From positions 437,435-501,434 of the forward strand of contig SGBC01000002.1 in assembly GCA_004195045.1 (NCBI GenBank): DNA of 64,000 bases, read 5' to 3'. Position 1 is the stretch's first letter; every line of letters starts with the position of its first letter. Origin of the DNA: Candidatus Acididesulfobacter guangdongensis. Its GTDB lineage: Bacteria; SZUA-79; Acidulodesulfobacterales; Acidulodesulfobacteraceae. Positions 7,342 to 15,403 of the stretch are shown here, one piece after another. The position numbers and the translations under genes are program-made. The notes beneath the pieces were generated by a model. The model had not been told where the DNA came from. It ran no database searches and worked only from the letters and a program-made list of their open reading frames with translations.

Positions 7342-9819
7342 TCAATTAACAAAATATTCGCTTAAGTCCTCGACTTCTTTTAACGGAGTTCTTTTCTTGT
7401 AGTGTTCTACGTAGTCTTTAAACCAGTCTTCTCCGCCTTTAAGTTTTACCGCTTTCGCAAGACGCCTTGCGTATTCGTCGGACTGAATAAGGGAAGTGAT
7501 GTTTTCGTCTAAGCTAAGCTGCGCCATGCGGGTTATGTTTTCCTGCTTGATAAGATAATCCCTTTGGGGCGTTCCTTTCACGACCATTTCGAATTCGTTT
7601 TCCGTAAGACCGAATGTATTGATATAGAGGTTTTTCATATCGGTCGTATCCGCTTTGTAATTCGGCAAAAATATTTTAGTAGATACGTTAGTAAGAACGC
7701 TTGAGAGCATTTTTTGATTTTCTGCCACGTGCATAGGGTCTTGAGTTGCAAATACTACTATTGTGTTTAATTTGCGTAAAGTCTGAAGCCATTCCTGCAT
7801 TTTGCCCGCAAAAATCGGATGCTGAAGTTCGAACCAGGATTCGTCTAAAATAATTATTGTAGGAATTAAAGAAGTCAAAGAAGAATCTATTCTTTCGAAA
7901 AGATACATTAATAAAGGCGGTATTACTTTAGAATTGTTATCCCCGCTTAAGTTTTTCATCTCGAAAACGGTATATTTCGATAAGTTAAGCATATCAACCG
8001 GATTATTAAAATAGTTTTTATATTCCCCGGTAACCCACGGACGCAATTTATCGGATAAATTAGTCGGCAGGACACTTAAAAAAGACTCGATGACGTGCTT
8101 ATTTTTCGGAAGATTTGCTACAAGTTCTATAGCTTTCCACAATTGTTTTAAATCTTCGTCATCCATAGCATATCCGAACGACTCGATTAATACCTGCAGA
8201 AAATCTCTTAAGAAGCTCTTCCCGCCTTTTTTGCTTATTAGAGAGACAGGATTTAAGTAGGTTCTTTTCTCCGGCTTAAAATCGACATGGAGTCCGTTTT
8301 GGGCTAAAGACAGAATTTCTGCGGTGTAGCCGAAGTCGAAGAAATATACCTGAGGGTCGTATTTCATATATTGAGCCGCCAAGAAGTTTAATATGACGGA
8401 TTTACCCGCGCCGGTGGGTCCGAAGATAACGGTATGTCCTACGTCTTTTACGTGAAAATTAAAGTAAAATAAGGTCTTATGTTTCGTTTCTAAAGCGCAT
8501 AATGCCGGCGCTTTAAGGTAGAAGTTAAATTTATCCCCTATTAAAATAGTCCTGAAAGGGATGTAATCGACAAAATTGCCAAGACTTACCATGAAAGAGC
8601 GGGGATTTAATTTATCTCCGCCAGGCACGGCCGAGAAATAGGCGGAAATTTTATTTAAGCTTTCCGTGAGTACTTGATATCCCCTATCTTTTAATACACC
8701 GGTTATTTTAGCTGACGTTTCTTCCGCTTCTTTTTCCGCCTTTCCCCAAGCTATAAAATTTACGGAAGCTATTCCGAAAGGCCGCACCAAGTCGAGTTCC
8801 TGCATAGCTTCTTCGGTGTCGTAAACGTAGCTCATTTTAGTGGGATCTATTAATTTAGTTTCTTCGCCTGTGGCGGTTTCGGATGCTTGATGAAGAAGAC
8901 TTTTTCTCGTTACGAAATAATGTCTTCTTCTTTTTTTCATCAAGCTTTTAGCTTTTTCTTTAGAAAGAAAAGAAAACGAACAGGAAAATTTTAGTTCTTT
9001 ATCTAAAGAAAGGAGCCCGTCTAATACGCCGGGATAAGTTTCCTGAGGATAGTCTTTTACGCTTAAAACTTTATATACCGAAGAATCTAATTTGATAGCT
9101 TCTTCGTAGTCTGCGTCAACGGTGAAATCCGTTAAATATTCGTCTAAGAAAGCGTAGTCCGGAAGCCTTATCCCCCCCTGCCTTAAGTCTTGCGCCGGAT
9201 TAACTACAAAATAGTAAGCAGCAAGAAGTTCTTCGTCTTTAAGCCTTTCAAGTCCTAATTTCGGTAAAGATTCGGCAATACCTTCTAATTCTTTATTTAT
9301 AAGTCTCAATCTTTCTTTAAGCTCTTTAATAACGTCTTCTTTAGTCTTTTTTTCGCTTAAAGATTTAACTTTCTCCGTTATCTTTTTCCCGTCTCTTTCG
9401 AAAACTTTCTTGAATATTTTTAATTTCGATCTATTTTCCCTGTAGATAAAAGATATATAAATATTATTTACGTAGTTTTTATTCCTTAAAACCCTTTCTT
9501 TATATTTTTCATCTATATATTTAGAAACCGAAGACTTAAATTCTATATCAGGATAGTAGTAATTTCTTTTTCTTATCAAAAAAAACGAGACTGTCCAGTT
9601 CTCGCCAAGTCCTTTTAGCGCGTCTTCAAGCCTGTCGGCATAGTAACTGATAAAATCGCTTCCGAATGTTTCGGAATCAATTCCTCTTACTTTATAAAGC
9701 GCGCATAAGCCTTCGTCTTTCAGTCTTATTACGTCAGGGTTCGCCAAAGAAAATATCGGAAGAAGTTCAGATACTGACGGCTTTAAGTTCGCTTTCGTAT
9801 ATTTTTTTAAGTCTATCAT
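7342..9819 (-). CDS. VirB4/TrbE-family T4SS ATPase, orphan copy
   Basis: Cytoplasmic ATPase that energises pilus assembly and substrate transfer in type IV secretion. The 825 residues show an N-terminal CagE/TrbE-VirB4 region, then Walker A GPTGAGKS (around residue 465), Walker B IIILDES (around 655) and the following LRKLNTIVVFATQDP motif typical of VirB4. All catalytic motifs look intact. It sits outside the T4SS gene block, alone with a small overlapping upstream gene (ATGA overlap at 9816-9819), and is quite different from the second VirB4 at 41936. It could be a remnant of another conjugation system or a replacement ATPase for the main one. Confidence 0.88.
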   Translation of the reverse strand: MIDLKKYTKANLKPSVSELLPIFSLANPDVIRLKDEGLCALYKVRGIDSETFGSDFISYYADRLEDALKGLGENWTVSFFLIRKRNYYYPDIEFKSSVSKYIDEKYKERVLRNKNYVNNIYISFIYRENRSKLKIFKKVFERDGKKITEKVKSLSEKKTKEDVIKELKERLRLINKELEGIAESLPKLGLERLKDEELLAAYYFVVNPAQDLRQGGIRLPDYAFLDEYLTDFTVDADYEEAIKLDSSVYKVLSVKDYPQETYPGVLDGLLSLDKELKFSCSFSFLSKEKAKSLMKKRRRHYFVTRKSLLHQASETATGEETKLIDPTKMSYVYDTEEAMQELDLVRPFGIASVNFIAWGKAEKEAEETSAKITGVLKDRGYQVLTESLNKISAYFSAVPGGDKLNPRSFMVSLGNFVDYIPFRTILIGDKFNFYLKAPALCALETKHKTLFYFNFHVKDVGHTVIFGPTGAGKSVILNFLAAQYMKYDPQVYFFDFGYTAEILSLAQNGLHVDFKPEKRTYLNPVSLISKKGGKSFLRDFLQVLIESFGYAMDDEDLKQLWKAIELVANLPKNKHVIESFLSVLPTNLSDKLRPWVTGEYKNYFNNPVDMLNLSKYTVFEMKNLSGDNNSKVIPPLLMYLFERIDSSLTSLIPTIIILDESWFELQHPIFAGKMQEWLQTLRKLNTIVVFATQDPMHVAENQKMLSSVLTNVSTKIFLPNYKADTTDMKNLYINTFGLTENEFEMVVKGTPQRDYLIKQENITRMAQLSLDENITSLIQSDEYARRLAKAVKLKGGEDWFKDYVEHYKKRTPLKEVEDLSEYFVN

Positions 9820-10202
9820 TGTATTTTAAGCCCCAAAGATTTAGATATATGGTTTGTAAATGTGTCAAATCCTTTTTTTGAAAGTTCCGGAGTAAGTTCG
9901 CCGTAATGCACCAAAGGAATAGCGTCAGCAAATTTATGCAAAGTGCTTGCAATGTTTTTCAGAGTTTCTTCGCCTTCAGCCTGCCAGCGTCCCGCTTGAG
10001 GATTTGCGGCAAAAAGAAATTTTTTTCTGTTTTCTTCCGTATTTTTTAGTTTCACTTCCCCGTTTTTTAAGTCCCCAAGCGCAAGGACTTTCGGGTCGTT
10101 AGTCTTAACGGAAATTACGTCTTTATCTATTTTTATTACCCCGAAAGTATCCGCTTTAACTAATTTACCCTCATACGGCGTCAATTTATCGTCAGGTTCC
10201 AT
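9816..10202 (-). CDS. Unknown protein translationally coupled to the orphan virB4
   Basis: The 128 residues are soluble and rich in charged residues, with no signal peptide or membrane helix and no family I recognise. The stop overlaps the virB4 start by four bases (ATGA), implying translational coupling and a related job. The C-terminal half (HKFADAIPLVHYGELTPELS) looks well folded. A 50-base gap separates it from the divergent gene at 10253, so the promoters of both must lie there. There is no evidence of decay. Confidence 0.5.
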   Translation of the reverse strand: MEPDDKLTPYEGKLVKADTFGVIKIDKDVISVKTNDPKVLALGDLKNGEVKLKNTEENRKKFLFAANPQAGRWQAEGEETLKNIASTLHKFADAIPLVHYGELTPELSKKGFDTFTNHISKSLGLKIQ

Positions 10203-10252
10203 TGCAAGTATAGGCGATTTTTATTACAACATCAATTTAAAAGGTAATCGTT

Positions 10253-10495
10253 ATGAAAAAAAATGACATTCAAAATGAACTTAGCATTGAAGAAAAGAAA
10301 AAAATTCTATTATCGGCGATAGAAGGCGCTCATCCGGCTAAAAAAAAAGAAGCTCTCTTAATTCCGTTTATTCCGGAAATTAAATTAATGCTCGAAAAGA
10401 AAATGTCTTTGAGCGCACAATTAAAAGCTCTAAATTCTATCGGAATCAAAATTGCGTATAAGACGTATAAAAGTTTTTTGGATATGCTTCTTATA
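10253..10495 (+). pseudogene. Small unknown gene, 5' part, interrupted by IS
   Basis: From the ATG at 10253, 81 codons of charged helical protein (SIEEKKKILLSAIEGAHPAK, then KKMSLSAQLKALNSIGIK) lead to the IS boundary; the frame then continues into IS sequence to a stop at 10576, adding hydrophobic nonsense. The rest of the gene appears to be 11973-12232. The helical start resembles small DNA-binding accessory proteins of conjugative elements, but I cannot name a family. Confidence 0.6.
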
Positions 10496-10601
10496 CTGCA
10501 CCCATTTGTCAAGACCAATTTTTTATTTTATTACTTCCTTCTTTTAATTCTTTTTTATTATCATTTTAATTATTAATTATTATTTATTTTTATTAGTATA
10601 A

Positions 10602-10625
10602 TTTAAAGGGGGTACCCCCTTTAAA
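10602..10625. terminator. 24-base perfect palindrome downstream of transposase
   Basis: TTTAAAGGGGGTACCCCCTTTAAA is fully self-complementary. It sits 5 bases beyond the transposase stop, inside the IS. With flanking A and T runs it could act as a bidirectional rho-independent terminator insulating the element, although a perfect palindrome must form its loop by opening the central bases. Confidence 0.5.
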
Positions 10626-10630
10626 AAATT

Positions 10631-11776
10631 TTATGCCGCTTTTTCAAAATATTCACTATAAAATTTTAGCGGCGGTTTATATCCCAAAGATGAATGAAGC
10701 CTGTGATTGTTGTATTGATGCATGAAAGCGTCAATACCGTCATGCGCTTCTTTTATCGTTAAATATCCCGAAGGATAGATATTATCGTATTTTATAGTTT
10801 TCCAAAATCTTTCGATAAATATATTATCTAACGCTCTGCCTTTAGAATCCATTGAAATAGATATCTTATGATTTACTAAAATATTAATGAAGTTTTGAGC
10901 CGTATATTGCGAACCCTGGTCTGAATTAAATATTTCAGGATTTCCGTATTTATGTATAGCATCATTTAATACATTAATAGTAAGTCTTTCGTCCATAATA
11001 GGAGATAGTCTCCACGACAGAATACTTCTTGTATAAAGGTCAATTATAGCGCATAGATAAACAAAGCCGTGATTTAATCGTATATACGTTATATCGGACG
11101 CCCATACCTGATTGGGTTTAGTTACTTTAAGTCCTTTCAGGAGATACGGATACTTTTCATGAGTTGCGTCAGGCATTGAAGTGTTTTTCTTTTTTACCGG
11201 ATACAGCGCTTTAATGCCCAGTATTTTCATATAACTTAATATTTGCTTAGGATTAGTGTCTTTGCCTTCCTGAATTAAAGTATGATACATGCGGCGGTAT
11301 CCGTAATACGGAAATTCCGTATATATTTCATCTAACCTGTTTAATATAATTTGATCTAATAATTTTTCAGCATGTTCGTAATAGATTGTAGTTCTATTTA
11401 ATTTTAACAGCTGGCACTGCCTTGTAATAGACAACGGGAGCTCAGGTTCTACAAGGCTTAATTTGTCAATCAAGCCCAAGCTCCCTACTTTTTTTTGCAG
11501 CCAGTCTCGTTCCATTACAGTTCTGCCTAAAGTTTTTTCTAAGTTTTCTATTTTTTCTTCTTTTTCTTTTAGTTCGTCTTTGTATTTCTTAGAAGATACT
11601 GAGTCTTCGTAAATAGCGGAAGCATTCTCAAAGAATTGCTTCCTCCATACCTGAACGCTTTTAGGCAGTATTTTATATTGAATGGCTATTTCATTAGTCG
11701 TCTTGCCTGATTCTAATAGTTCTAAGACAACTTTAGCCTTAAAATCAGGAGAAAACTTTCTGTGGTTTGTGCTCAT
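10631..11776 (-). CDS. IS3-family transposase (single fused ORF)
   Basis: DDE recombinase that moves the enclosing IS. The 381 residues show an N-terminal helix-turn-helix (FSPDFKAKVVLELLESGKTT, IQYKILPKSVQVWRKQF), a leucine-zipper-like coiled coil (about 65-100), an HTH_21 region (YGYRRMYH) and the rve integrase core with Asp in WASDITYI, Asp in FNSDQGSQY and Glu in NIFIERFWKTIKYD. OrfA and OrfB are joined in one frame, so no programmed frameshift is needed. It appears functional. Confidence 0.93.
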   Translation of the reverse strand: MSTNHRKFSPDFKAKVVLELLESGKTTNEIAIQYKILPKSVQVWRKQFFENASAIYEDSVSSKKYKDELKEKEEKIENLEKTLGRTVMERDWLQKKVGSLGLIDKLSLVEPELPLSITRQCQLLKLNRTTIYYEHAEKLLDQIILNRLDEIYTEFPYYGYRRMYHTLIQEGKDTNPKQILSYMKILGIKALYPVKKKNTSMPDATHEKYPYLLKGLKVTKPNQVWASDITYIRLNHGFVYLCAIIDLYTRSILSWRLSPIMDERLTINVLNDAIHKYGNPEIFNSDQGSQYTAQNFINILVNHKISISMDSKGRALDNIFIERFWKTIKYDNIYPSGYLTIKEAHDGIDAFMHQYNNHRLHSSLGYKPPLKFYSEYFEKAA

Positions 11777-11972
11777 TATAACGCTCCTATGTTTAATTAT
11801 AATTATTATTTTAATTATATTTAAATTTATTATTTTAAATTTGCTAATTTTTTAATCTTTTTATTATTTTTCTTATTAGCTGATAGTAATAAATTTTAAC
11901 AGATTTTTATAATTATTGTAATTGCGGAAGTTCAATTTTAAAAAAGCTGTCTTAATTTATAGGTTCATTATA

Positions 11973-12232
11973 TCTTAAGGAATCTAAGCCCACCCCCGAA
12001 GCTAAAAAAGGCGTTAAAGAACCGGCCTCAATTGAAATTGAAAATCAGCGGAGCTCAAATATAACTATCGTCTTAAACGACAAAGGCGACGTAAAGACTT
12101 ACGCCGTCAAAGATGCTGTTAAAAAAATGGGTTTTGCCTGGGATAAGGACCGCAAAGGCTGGAAAAAAGAGATAAGTCAGGAAGAACTGGAAAAGGTTAA
12201 GGAACTCAAAGTAGGGTATGATATAATATAAG
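11973..12232 (+). pseudogene. Small unknown gene, 3' part, beyond the IS
   Basis: An open frame without its own start encodes about 86 residues ending in KKMGFAWDKDRKGWKKEISQ and a stop at 12230-12232. It begins directly at the IS flank, so it is most simply the rest of the gene starting at 10253. Joining the two parts across one copy of the TTATA duplication leaves them one base out of frame, so either a 1-base indel has occurred since or the parts are from different genes. The promoter of the following pair lies inside its last codons. Confidence 0.55.
12219..12227 (+). promoter_or_regulatory. Extended -10 promoter immediately before antitoxin-like copy 2
   Basis: TGATATAAT ends 8 bases before the ATG at 12236, mirroring the element at 7328-7336. 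Conservation of about 20 bases up to the ATG in two copies with different upstream neighbours argues that it is functional. It predicts a leaderless transcript. Confidence 0.5.
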
Positions 12233-12235
12233 ATT

Positions 12236-12643
12236 ATGGAAAAAGAAAATATAAAATATATTACCGGATTCGGCGCTTTAAATATTACCGGCGCAGACTG
12301 GCATATTTTAGGTAATATTAGAACTGGTAATTGGCCGATAAGCGGCATTGATTATGCTGACACCACAGAACTATTCGGTAATGCCGGATTAGTTTCTTCC
12401 GGCGGTTTTTCTAAATACACAGGTGATATTAAGTGCGCGTCTCCCGCAAGAGCTATAGCCGACATGGTATATCATAACATATTTGTTCTTAAACGTTATC
12501 CAGACCATGTTATTTTTAATGATTATTTATTGGAAGACGAAGACGTTGTAGAATTTATGAAATATTTTAAGATAATGCTCGAACAAGCTCAAAATAAAGA
12601 AAATGATATGCTCTTAAGGTGGAAAAATGAATTTGTTAAATGA
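12236..12643 (+). CDS. Antitoxin-like protein of the AbiEii-type pair (copy 2)
   Basis: The 135 residues are paralogous to the 6902-7321 product; differences cluster in the middle (for example a shorter GFSKYTGDIK stretch). It overlaps the toxin start by 17 bases, the usual coupling of a toxin-antitoxin operon. No named domain is recognised; segments such as CASPARAIADMVYHNIF and a hydrophilic C-terminus are conserved between the copies. The role as neutraliser of the adjacent nucleotidyltransferase is inferred from arrangement only. Confidence 0.62.
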   Translation: MEKENIKYITGFGALNITGADWHILGNIRTGNWPISGIDYADTTELFGNAGLVSSGGFSKYTGDIKCASPARAIADMVYHNIFVLKRYPDHVIFNDYLLEDEDVVEFMKYFKIMLEQAQNKENDMLLRWKNEFVK

Positions 12644-13397
12644 TAAAGAAATAATCCATTATAACTTAATGGACGCTATAACTAAAAAAATATATCAGAA
12701 TAATCTTCCGCTTACTCTTAAAGGCGGTACTGCTTTATTATTCGGATATAAACTCGACAGGATGTCGTTGGATCTCGATTTTGACGCAAATAAGCATATA
12801 AACCTTGAGTCAGTTATTAAAGAATCTTTTTTATCATTTTACGGAAGTAATAAACTTATTTTAAGCAATATTAATTTAAGAAAAGATACCGATGATGTTA
12901 AAAGATATATGATAGATTATAAAAATTCATATAACAACGAAATTTTTAAACTCAAAATAGAAATGTCTTTTAGAAGAAAATTCGATAACGACGAGACAAA
13001 TATAATAAATAGCAAAAGAATTTTTAAGCTACCATTTTTATTTGATTTTAAAAAAGCGGCTTTTGAAAATAGAACAGCTTCGAGAGATTTACACGATATT
13101 ATTTTTATTGGCAATAAGTATGCCGCTATCCTTAATCAGGCGCAAATTGATTTTATTAAAAATATGTATAAAAACATTAACAATATAATAGACAGATATT
13201 CTGAAGCATATAAAGAAGATACAATCTTAAAAGACAGATTTGAGGAAGATATTATAATGCTTGAGCAGATTGCTACAAATAAATTTAATAGAAAGGAAAA
13301 AGGATTACCAAATCAAGAATCTCAGTCTCCTAAGCCCGACGACTTCTCTAATGATTTTCAAAATAGAATAAATAAAGGCAAAGGCTGGGATAGGTAA
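12627..13397 (+). CDS. AbiEii/AbiGii-type nucleotidyltransferase toxin
   Basis: Members of this family transfer nucleotides to tRNA or other targets and cause growth arrest or phage abortive infection. The 256 residues carry the diagnostic LKGGTALLFGYKLDRMSLDLDF, where the GG pair and the two Asp (DLDFD) form the nucleotidyltransferase active site. It starts inside the upstream antitoxin-like gene. The last 21 residues (PDDFSNDFQNRINKGKGWDR) match the tail of the unrelated nucleotidyltransferase at 13846-14436, which is unusual. It is intact, in contrast to the stub at 6799-6918. Confidence 0.82.
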   Translation: MNLLNDKEIIHYNLMDAITKKIYQNNLPLTLKGGTALLFGYKLDRMSLDLDFDANKHINLESVIKESFLSFYGSNKLILSNINLRKDTDDVKRYMIDYKNSYNNEIFKLKIEMSFRRKFDNDETNIINSKRIFKLPFLFDFKKAAFENRTASRDLHDIIFIGNKYAAILNQAQIDFIKNMYKNINNIIDRYSEAYKEDTILKDRFEEDIIMLEQIATNKFNRKEKGLPNQESQSPKPDDFSNDFQNRINKGKGWDR

Positions 13398-13408
13398 GGT
13401 ATAAAATT

Positions 13409-13846
13409 ATGGAAACTTTAAAAAGCACGTCTATTTGCATTAAAAAAATACTTGAAACTTCGCAGGAAGAGTTTTATAAAAAAAACGGGCTTGATTTAAA
13501 CGCCGCTAAATACTATAGCAAAGAATATAATGCATTTACTTGCATAAGAAACTTCCTTGACGATTTTTATCACTATAAAGATAATAGACAGTCTATAATT
13601 AACGAAGAACCGAATCCAACAGGAAATAATCATTTCGACGCATTTTTAGCCGCTCTCTGCGAATATTTAGCTTATCACTATAATCTTAAGCTTCCGGACT
13701 GGGCTTTAATGCAAAACCGGTTTTTAAAAAAATGGTGGTTCCCTAATAATTATAATTTTATGATTCCTACATGCTTAATGCAGTCTCCGGCTTCTTTTAA
13801 GCGCAGAGGTATTTTTATAGACGATTCTTTTTTTCAGAGGGTATAA
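13409..13846 (+). CDS. Partner protein of a DUF6036-type nucleotidyltransferase
   Basis: The 145 residues end in SPASFKRRGIFIDDSFFQRV. I recall this kind of ending from small proteins encoded directly upstream of DUF6036-like nucleotidyltransferases in many genomes. The gene overlaps the next start by one base, so the pair is co-translated. Soluble, with aromatic-rich core segments (LPDWALMQNRF, KKWWFPNNYNF). It likely acts as the antitoxin or regulatory partner; no biochemical activity can be read from it. Confidence 0.6.
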   Translation: METLKSTSICIKKILETSQEEFYKKNGLDLNAAKYYSKEYNAFTCIRNFLDDFYHYKDNRQSIINEEPNPTGNNHFDAFLAALCEYLAYHYNLKLPDWALMQNRFLKKWWFPNNYNFMIPTCLMQSPASFKRRGIFIDDSFFQRV

Positions 13847-14436
13847 TGACTAAGGAAACGATAATTAAAGCTTTTAAAAGACTGTCAGATTTATTAGCTA
13901 AACAAGAAAAGCAAGCGGAAATCTATATTGTAGGCGGCGCAGCGATGATATTAGCATATAACGCAAGAACTACTACGAAGGATATAGACGCTATCTTTAC
14001 GAATAAAGATATTATCTATAAAATTTCAAAGCAGGTTGCGGATGAAATGGGACTTGAAGAATACTGGATTAACGATGCGGCTAAAAGTTTTATACCTGCA
14101 AAAAAAGATGATAATTCTATCCCGATAATCGATGAAAAAAATTTAAAGGTTATGGCAGCGTCGGAAGAATATATGCTTGCAATGAAACTACTTGCTTCAA
14201 GAATGGAAGATAAGCCCGATATCGAATTCTTATTAAATAAACTCAATATCAAGTCTGCCGAAGACGCTCTTTATGTCGTTAGAGATTTATATCCGGATAA
14301 ATTAATTCAACCCAAAACACAATATGTATTGGAAGAAATATTCTCACAAAAAGTAGAAAAAAATATCTCACAGCCCGACGCCTTTTCCAAGGATCTCCAA
14401 AACAGAATAAGTAAAGGCAAAGGCTGGGACAGGTAG
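13846..14436 (+). CDS. DUF6036-type nucleotidyltransferase, toxin-like
   Basis: The 196 residues contain YIVGGAAMILAYNARTTTKD followed by IDAIFT: the GG motif and the Asp-x-Asp-like acidic pair of a minimal nucleotidyltransferase fold. Such proteins occur as the second gene of toxin-antitoxin-like pairs. It shares the C-terminal tail PDAFSKDLQNRISKGKGWDR with the AbiEii-type toxin upstream, although the bodies are different. A strong hairpin terminator (14481-14503) closes the four-gene plus-strand cluster that starts at 12236. Confidence 0.72.
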   Translation: MTKETIIKAFKRLSDLLAKQEKQAEIYIVGGAAMILAYNARTTTKDIDAIFTNKDIIYKISKQVADEMGLEEYWINDAAKSFIPAKKDDNSIPIIDEKNLKVMAASEEYMLAMKLLASRMEDKPDIEFLLNKLNIKSAEDALYVVRDLYPDKLIQPKTQYVLEEIFSQKVEKNISQPDAFSKDLQNRISKGKGWDR

Positions 14437-14480
14437 TCGGCCTTTAAGCTTTTGGTTCTTCCCTTTTCCAATATAATAAA

Positions 14481-14503
14481 AAAGCCCGCACAAGCGGGCT
14501 TTT
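14481..14503. terminator. Bidirectional rho-independent terminator
   Basis: An AAAGCCCGC / GCGGGCTTT stem with loop ACAA is flanked by A-rich sequence on the left and TTT on the right, between the convergent nucleotidyltransferase gene and the lipoprotein gene. It would stop both transcripts. Confidence 0.82.
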
Positions 14504-14530
14504 CTGGTCTTTGGTCTTTAGCTTTTGGAT

Positions 14531-14978
14531 TTAATTCCCTGTCGTAAATCTCCAAATGTAATTCTTTTTAAGGTGCTGCTTTAAATTTCCCATAATTCCG
14601 GTAGTGAGCTCCGCCGTGTATTCGGTATTCGGCCTAAGAGGAACGAGCGGCGTAAAGGTTGCAATATAGTTGGTTAAGGAATTCGGATTGTAATAAACTT
14701 TACCCGGCACTTTACGGCCGTCCGGACCGATTAATAAAAACGTGCTGCGGTTAAAAGATAAAGAATTAAGCGCTTCGTTAAAAGAAGCTTTCACAACGAC
14801 GTTTGTGGGAACGTTCACGGCGCCGTTTGCGGGACTTACTAAACTGATTTTAACGGGATAAAAAACGCCGGCGGGGATAATTCCAAGAACTCTGTCCGGA
14901 GCGCAGCCGGACATTGCCGGCATAGCAACAAGGATTAAAGCGAATAAAAGCAGTAAATAGATTTTCTTTTTTTTTCAT
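14531..14978 (-). CDS. Ig-like (Big_5-type) lipoprotein with a frameshift in a poly-A run
   Basis: The body (PANGAVNVPTNVVVKASFNE, then PNTEYTAELTTGI and WRFTTG) is a bacterial Ig-like Big_5 domain, often found in surface proteins. Just before it are a hydrophobic stretch LLLLFALILVAMPAM and the lipobox MSGC, so it would be an outer-membrane lipoprotein. An AGGAGGT site sets the start at 14978, but the 9-A run right after the ATG (14967-14975) leaves the start one base out of frame with the signal peptide; eight As would restore it. Expression therefore needs slippage at the run, a reverted copy, or an internal start, or the gene is dead. It is the last gene of the leftward mobilisation block. 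Confidence 0.62.
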
Positions 14979-15024
14979 AATGACCTCCTGGGTTAATTTA
15001 AAATAATTTTAACATAATTTAAAA

Positions 15025-15366
15025 TTATTTTCTCCACTCGCCAATCCCGTCCCACTCAATAGTCAAATAATCGCTTATAACATTACGCCTAAAATAATCA
15101 TCAGTCGAATTTACTATGCTATAAAATACATTTTGCATAGTTTTTAAATCGTTAGGCTGTATCTGCCGTGCAAATTGCCTTATTACTTCATATGCAATAT
15201 TTACATCAGGATACTTCTTTTCCCATTCGCTGAAAAAAGGAGGTCTATCACCGCTAAGTTCTGCTTGTCTTACTGCCTCCCTATATCCAGTTTCAATTTC
15301 AACAAAAAAATCAATTGCTTCGTCTAACTTTTTTCTCGTTACTACACCACCACTATAAATAAACAT
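15025..15366 (-). CDS. Unknown 113-residue protein
   Basis: Soluble protein with a good GGAGG ribosome site. It is largely helical, with charged helices (KKLDEAIDFFVEIETGYREA and EWEKKYPDVNIAYEVIRQFA). I recognise no family. It lies between the coupling protein and the lipoprotein gene in the leftward block, so a supporting role in transfer is possible but unproven. Confidence 0.5.
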   Translation of the reverse strand: MFIYSGGVVTRKKLDEAIDFFVEIETGYREAVRQAELSGDRPPFFSEWEKKYPDVNIAYEVIRQFARQIQPNDLKTMQNVFYSIVNSTDDYFRRNVISDYLTIEWDGIGEWRK

Positions 15367-15403
15367 AATAAGTGCCTCCTTTCTTAAATTTATAAATTAT
15401 TGA

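Larger units (their letters stand above)
10496..11967 (-). mobile_element. IS3-family insertion sequence, intact, 1472 bp
   Basis: The termini are imperfect inverted repeats. The low-coordinate end reads CTGCACCCATTTGTCAAGAC (10496 on). The other end, read inward on the minus strand, gives TGAACCTATAAATTAAGACA (from 11967). Similarity continues through TTTTTT and ACTTCC further in. The flanks carry a 5-base direct duplication TTATA (10491-10495 and 11968-11972), within the size range of IS3-family elements. It holds one transposase gene. Insertion split the gene 10253-12232. A solo copy of its upstream end lies at 6321-6428. Confidence 0.82.

Noticed and set aside
12073-12348. 91-codon minus-strand frame over the antitoxin-like copy 2 start
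   Set aside because: Antisense to a conserved gene pair and to the interrupted gene tail; composition looks like a shadow.
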